This document shows positions 62,665-64,000 of a DNA stretch of 64,000 bases, piece after piece. The stretch's first letter is position 1, and the number at the start of each line of letters is the position of its first letter. The stretch lies in contig CAWCTD010000003.1 in the NCBI GenBank assembly GCA_963798455.1, positions 1,798,001-1,862,000 on the forward strand, written 5' to 3'. The translations under genes and the position numbers were made by a program. Source of the DNA: CAWCTD01 sp963798455 (lineage in GTDB: Bacteria > Acidobacteriota > Terriglobia > Bryobacterales > Bryobacteraceae). The notes under the pieces are model-generated. The model was not told where the DNA came from. It saw only the letters and a program-made list of their open reading frames with translations, and searched no databases.

Positions 62665-62826
62665 CTACCTATCCAACCACCAATCCAGAATCGGCCCGTA
62701 CGCATCCACGCGGCGATCACGGAGGAAGTGCCGCTGGCGGCGCACTTCCTCGACCCGGTGCGGGTCGCACTCGACAATCAGTGTCTCCTCCTGGTCCACT
62801 GAGCGCCCATGGGGTGAATACTCGAA
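62665..62826 (-). pseudogene. C-terminal remnant of a carbon-nitrogen hydrolase (nitrilase family)
   Basis: The reverse strand reads TFEYSPHGRSVDQEETLIVE then CDPHRVEEVRRQRHFLRDRR and VDAYGPILDWWLDR before a TAG. This is the characteristic C-terminal stretch of N-carbamoylputrescine amidase/nitrilase-type enzymes. The upstream catalytic part is not there. Only about 54 codons remain, next to the regulator gene and the dispersed repeat. Confidence 0.65.
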
Positions 62827-62856
62827 TGTGAGAGAACAAGCCGGCGATTTTGCCAG

Positions 62857-63654
62857 CTAGCCGGCTTGCCCGCTGACCACGACGGACTCGACTGGTAGCC
62901 TGTTGACCACCGCCCTCACCTGGTCCAGCCCGAACGGCTTCACGAGCACGGCTACACCGCCCTTCTCCGACTCCTTGCGCCGCCGCCTTCCTGCACCTGG
63001 TACTGCCAAGATAATCTTCAACCCTGGAACCCGCGAGTCGGCTGTAAGACACTCCACAAGCTCCCTCCCACCGTCCGGGAGTAGGCCCCGGTCAACCACC
63101 GCGAACGCCGGCCGGAAGTCGTGCATCACCGCTGACGCCTCGTAGCCGTTGTGGACGACGCGCAGCGACAGGTCTTCGCTCTCCTCCCCTGCAAGATCTC
63201 GGATGAGATCTTCGTCCTGGGATACGACGAGCACATGGATCTTCAGGCCTTTCACCCGCCGGTAGTACGCACAGTCCTCGCAGGAGTTTTGGCAGAACAG
63301 CTTGGCGTGCCCGACTTCCTTTCCCAGGCCCAGCAACTCAAAGCACAAAGCCGCTCGAACGCGGTAGACGACACACTCCTTGCAGGCGTCCCGCAAGACA
63401 CCCTGATCGCTGAAGAACTCCCAACAGCGCACCGGCTGGGCAGTGGTCTCGTTCGCTGGCTGCGCCTCTCCTCCGACGCGGTGTGCCCGCAGGAAGGACT
63501 CCAGGTCACGCCGGTCAATGCGGTGGTGCCCCCCGGCTGTTCTCTCAGCCCGCAGCCTGCCCTTCTTGACCCACTTCAAGACAGTGTCGGGCTGTACGGA
63601 GCAGAGTCGCGCCGCCTCGCTTGTGGTGAGGCACCGAGATTCGCTGCTAAGCAT
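62857..63654 (-). CDS. HTH (MerR/excisionase-like) / Cys-rich / receiver regulator
   Basis: 265 residues. Domain 1 (about 8-60): an excisionase/BldC-like helix-turn-helix (CLTTSEAARLCSVQPDTVLK, GHHRIDRRDLESFLR). Domain 2 (about 73-135): CWEFFSD, CKECVVYRVRAALCF, FCQNSCEDCAYY, with seven Cys in CxxC-like arrangements. Domain 3 (about 140-255): a receiver with Asp in VVDRGLLPDGG and Lys in LVKPFG, which look functional. The DNA-binding domain at the N-terminus and the metal or redox-sensing middle are unusual for a response regulator. Divergent from the next gene. Confidence 0.85.
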   Translation of the reverse strand: MLSSESRCLTTSEAARLCSVQPDTVLKWVKKGRLRAERTAGGHHRIDRRDLESFLRAHRVGGEAQPANETTAQPVRCWEFFSDQGVLRDACKECVVYRVRAALCFELLGLGKEVGHAKLFCQNSCEDCAYYRRVKGLKIHVLVVSQDEDLIRDLAGEESEDLSLRVVHNGYEASAVMHDFRPAFAVVDRGLLPDGGRELVECLTADSRVPGLKIILAVPGAGRRRRKESEKGGVAVLVKPFGLDQVRAVVNRLPVESVVVSGQAG

Positions 63655-63822
63655 TTCAGGACGTTCCGGACTTTATGGTTTCCATGTCGTGTGGAAATTA
63701 TAATCCGTTGAGCAGGCTTTTGTCTATTGACATTCAATTCCTAATACCAGAAACTTAGGCTTTCTGGGCATACGGTCCACCTTGCGCTCGCGGCGTTCAG
63801 GACCCGAAAAGGAGATTTCCGA

Positions 63823-64000
63823 ATGCTCTCGAAAGACAATGGTAGCGCGCGAGTGCGCCGCGCCAGAACGTTCCGATCCATGCCCATATTCCGGCTGAGT
63901 CTGCTTGCTCTCAGCGCCGGGCTGTGGATCTTCGCACAGGGGCCCCCCGCCCCGAAGCAACCGCTGAAAGCCAAGCCAGCAGCGCCGCGGGCGGCCGCGC
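63823..64000 (+). CDS. Start of a secreted protein (3' end off window)
   Basis: ATG 63823 follows AAAAGGAGA at good spacing. Fifty-nine codons are seen: a basic N-terminus, a signal segment (FRLSLLALSAGLWIFAQG) and a Pro/Ala/Lys-rich beginning of the mature part. Continues beyond the window. Confidence 0.7.
   Translation, partial: MLSKDNGSARVRRARTFRSMPIFRLSLLALSAGLWIFAQGPPAPKQPLKAKPAAPRAAA

Noticed and set aside
63720..63750. Sigma-70 promoter TTGACA...TAATAC before the last gene
   Set aside because: The two boxes are only 9 bases apart, too close for a normal promoter.

Overview
The window is a 64 kb GC-rich stretch of a bacterial chromosome. The gene content points to Acidobacteriota, most likely a Bryobacterales/Solibacter-type soil lineage. 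Indicators are an 'acidobacterial duplicated orphan permease' (ADOP), a transmembrane Ser/Thr kinase with an FGE-like sensor domain, many secreted carbohydrate enzymes (two GH2, DUF1080, DUF4832, enolase-superfamily dehydratases, sulfatase), an isoquinoline-oxidoreductase-type molybdoenzyme, and a short dispersed repeat of the kind seen in these genomes. The lineage call is an inference; no rRNA gene is present.

Layout. 1-3.3 kb: a Y-family polymerase lacking key catalytic residues, an orphan protein, a shortened astacin protease and an IS1380 transposase remnant. 3.4-7.6 kb: kinase, RibBA, secreted protein. 7.6-8.4 kb: a BrnT/BrnA toxin-antitoxin pair between a full tRNA-Ser gene and a 67-bp copy of its 3' end. 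8.5-12.1 kb: thiS-thiG-thiH-thiF-thiE operon. 12.1-16.6 kb: homoserine dehydrogenase (reverse), then pyrR-pyrB-pyrC. 16.6-17.4 kb: a Phd/VapC-type pair between pyrC and a second copy of the pyrC 3' end. 17.5-26.8 kb: UPF0182 protein, copper-type P-ATPase, molybdoenzyme and small genes. 26.9-37.1 kb: sulfatase, ABC-2 permease, PP2C, DUF1080, aminotransferase, methyltransferase, YraN, GalT, ADOP permease. 37.1-40.6 kb: a degraded accessory island bounded by two copies of the ADOP 3' end. 40.7-47.0 kb: enolase-superfamily enzyme, lytic transglycosylase, GH2, secreted protein. 47.0-55.9 kb: M14 peptidase, two threonine synthases, pseudo-receiver, DUF4832 protein. 56.0-62.5 kb: co-directional sugar-catabolism cluster (dehydrogenase, dehydratase, GH2, cupin, aldo/keto reductase). 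62.5-64 kb: CN-hydrolase remnant, an HTH/Cys-rich/receiver regulator and the start of a secreted protein.

Main points. (1) At 38411-38887 an OsmC-family gene is open throughout except for one in-frame TGA, exactly where the first redox Cys of the family belongs. A GC hairpin follows at the distance expected of a bacterial SECIS, so it is a selenoprotein candidate. (2) Three accessory segments (BrnTA, Phd/VapC, the 37-40.6 kb island) each lie between a conserved gene and a second copy of that gene's own 3' end, which suggests repeated gene-end-targeted insertion or recombination. (3) Several enzymes keep their fold but lose catalytic residues: the Y-family polymerase, the GTP cyclohydrolase half of RibBA, and a receiver with Asp replaced by Glu. 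(4) Single-base indels break at least six otherwise conserved genes (thiE, pyrC, a DUF1080 gene, a methyltransferase, the M14 peptidase, a small ORF). This looks like consensus/assembly error more than real decay and should temper pseudogene calls.
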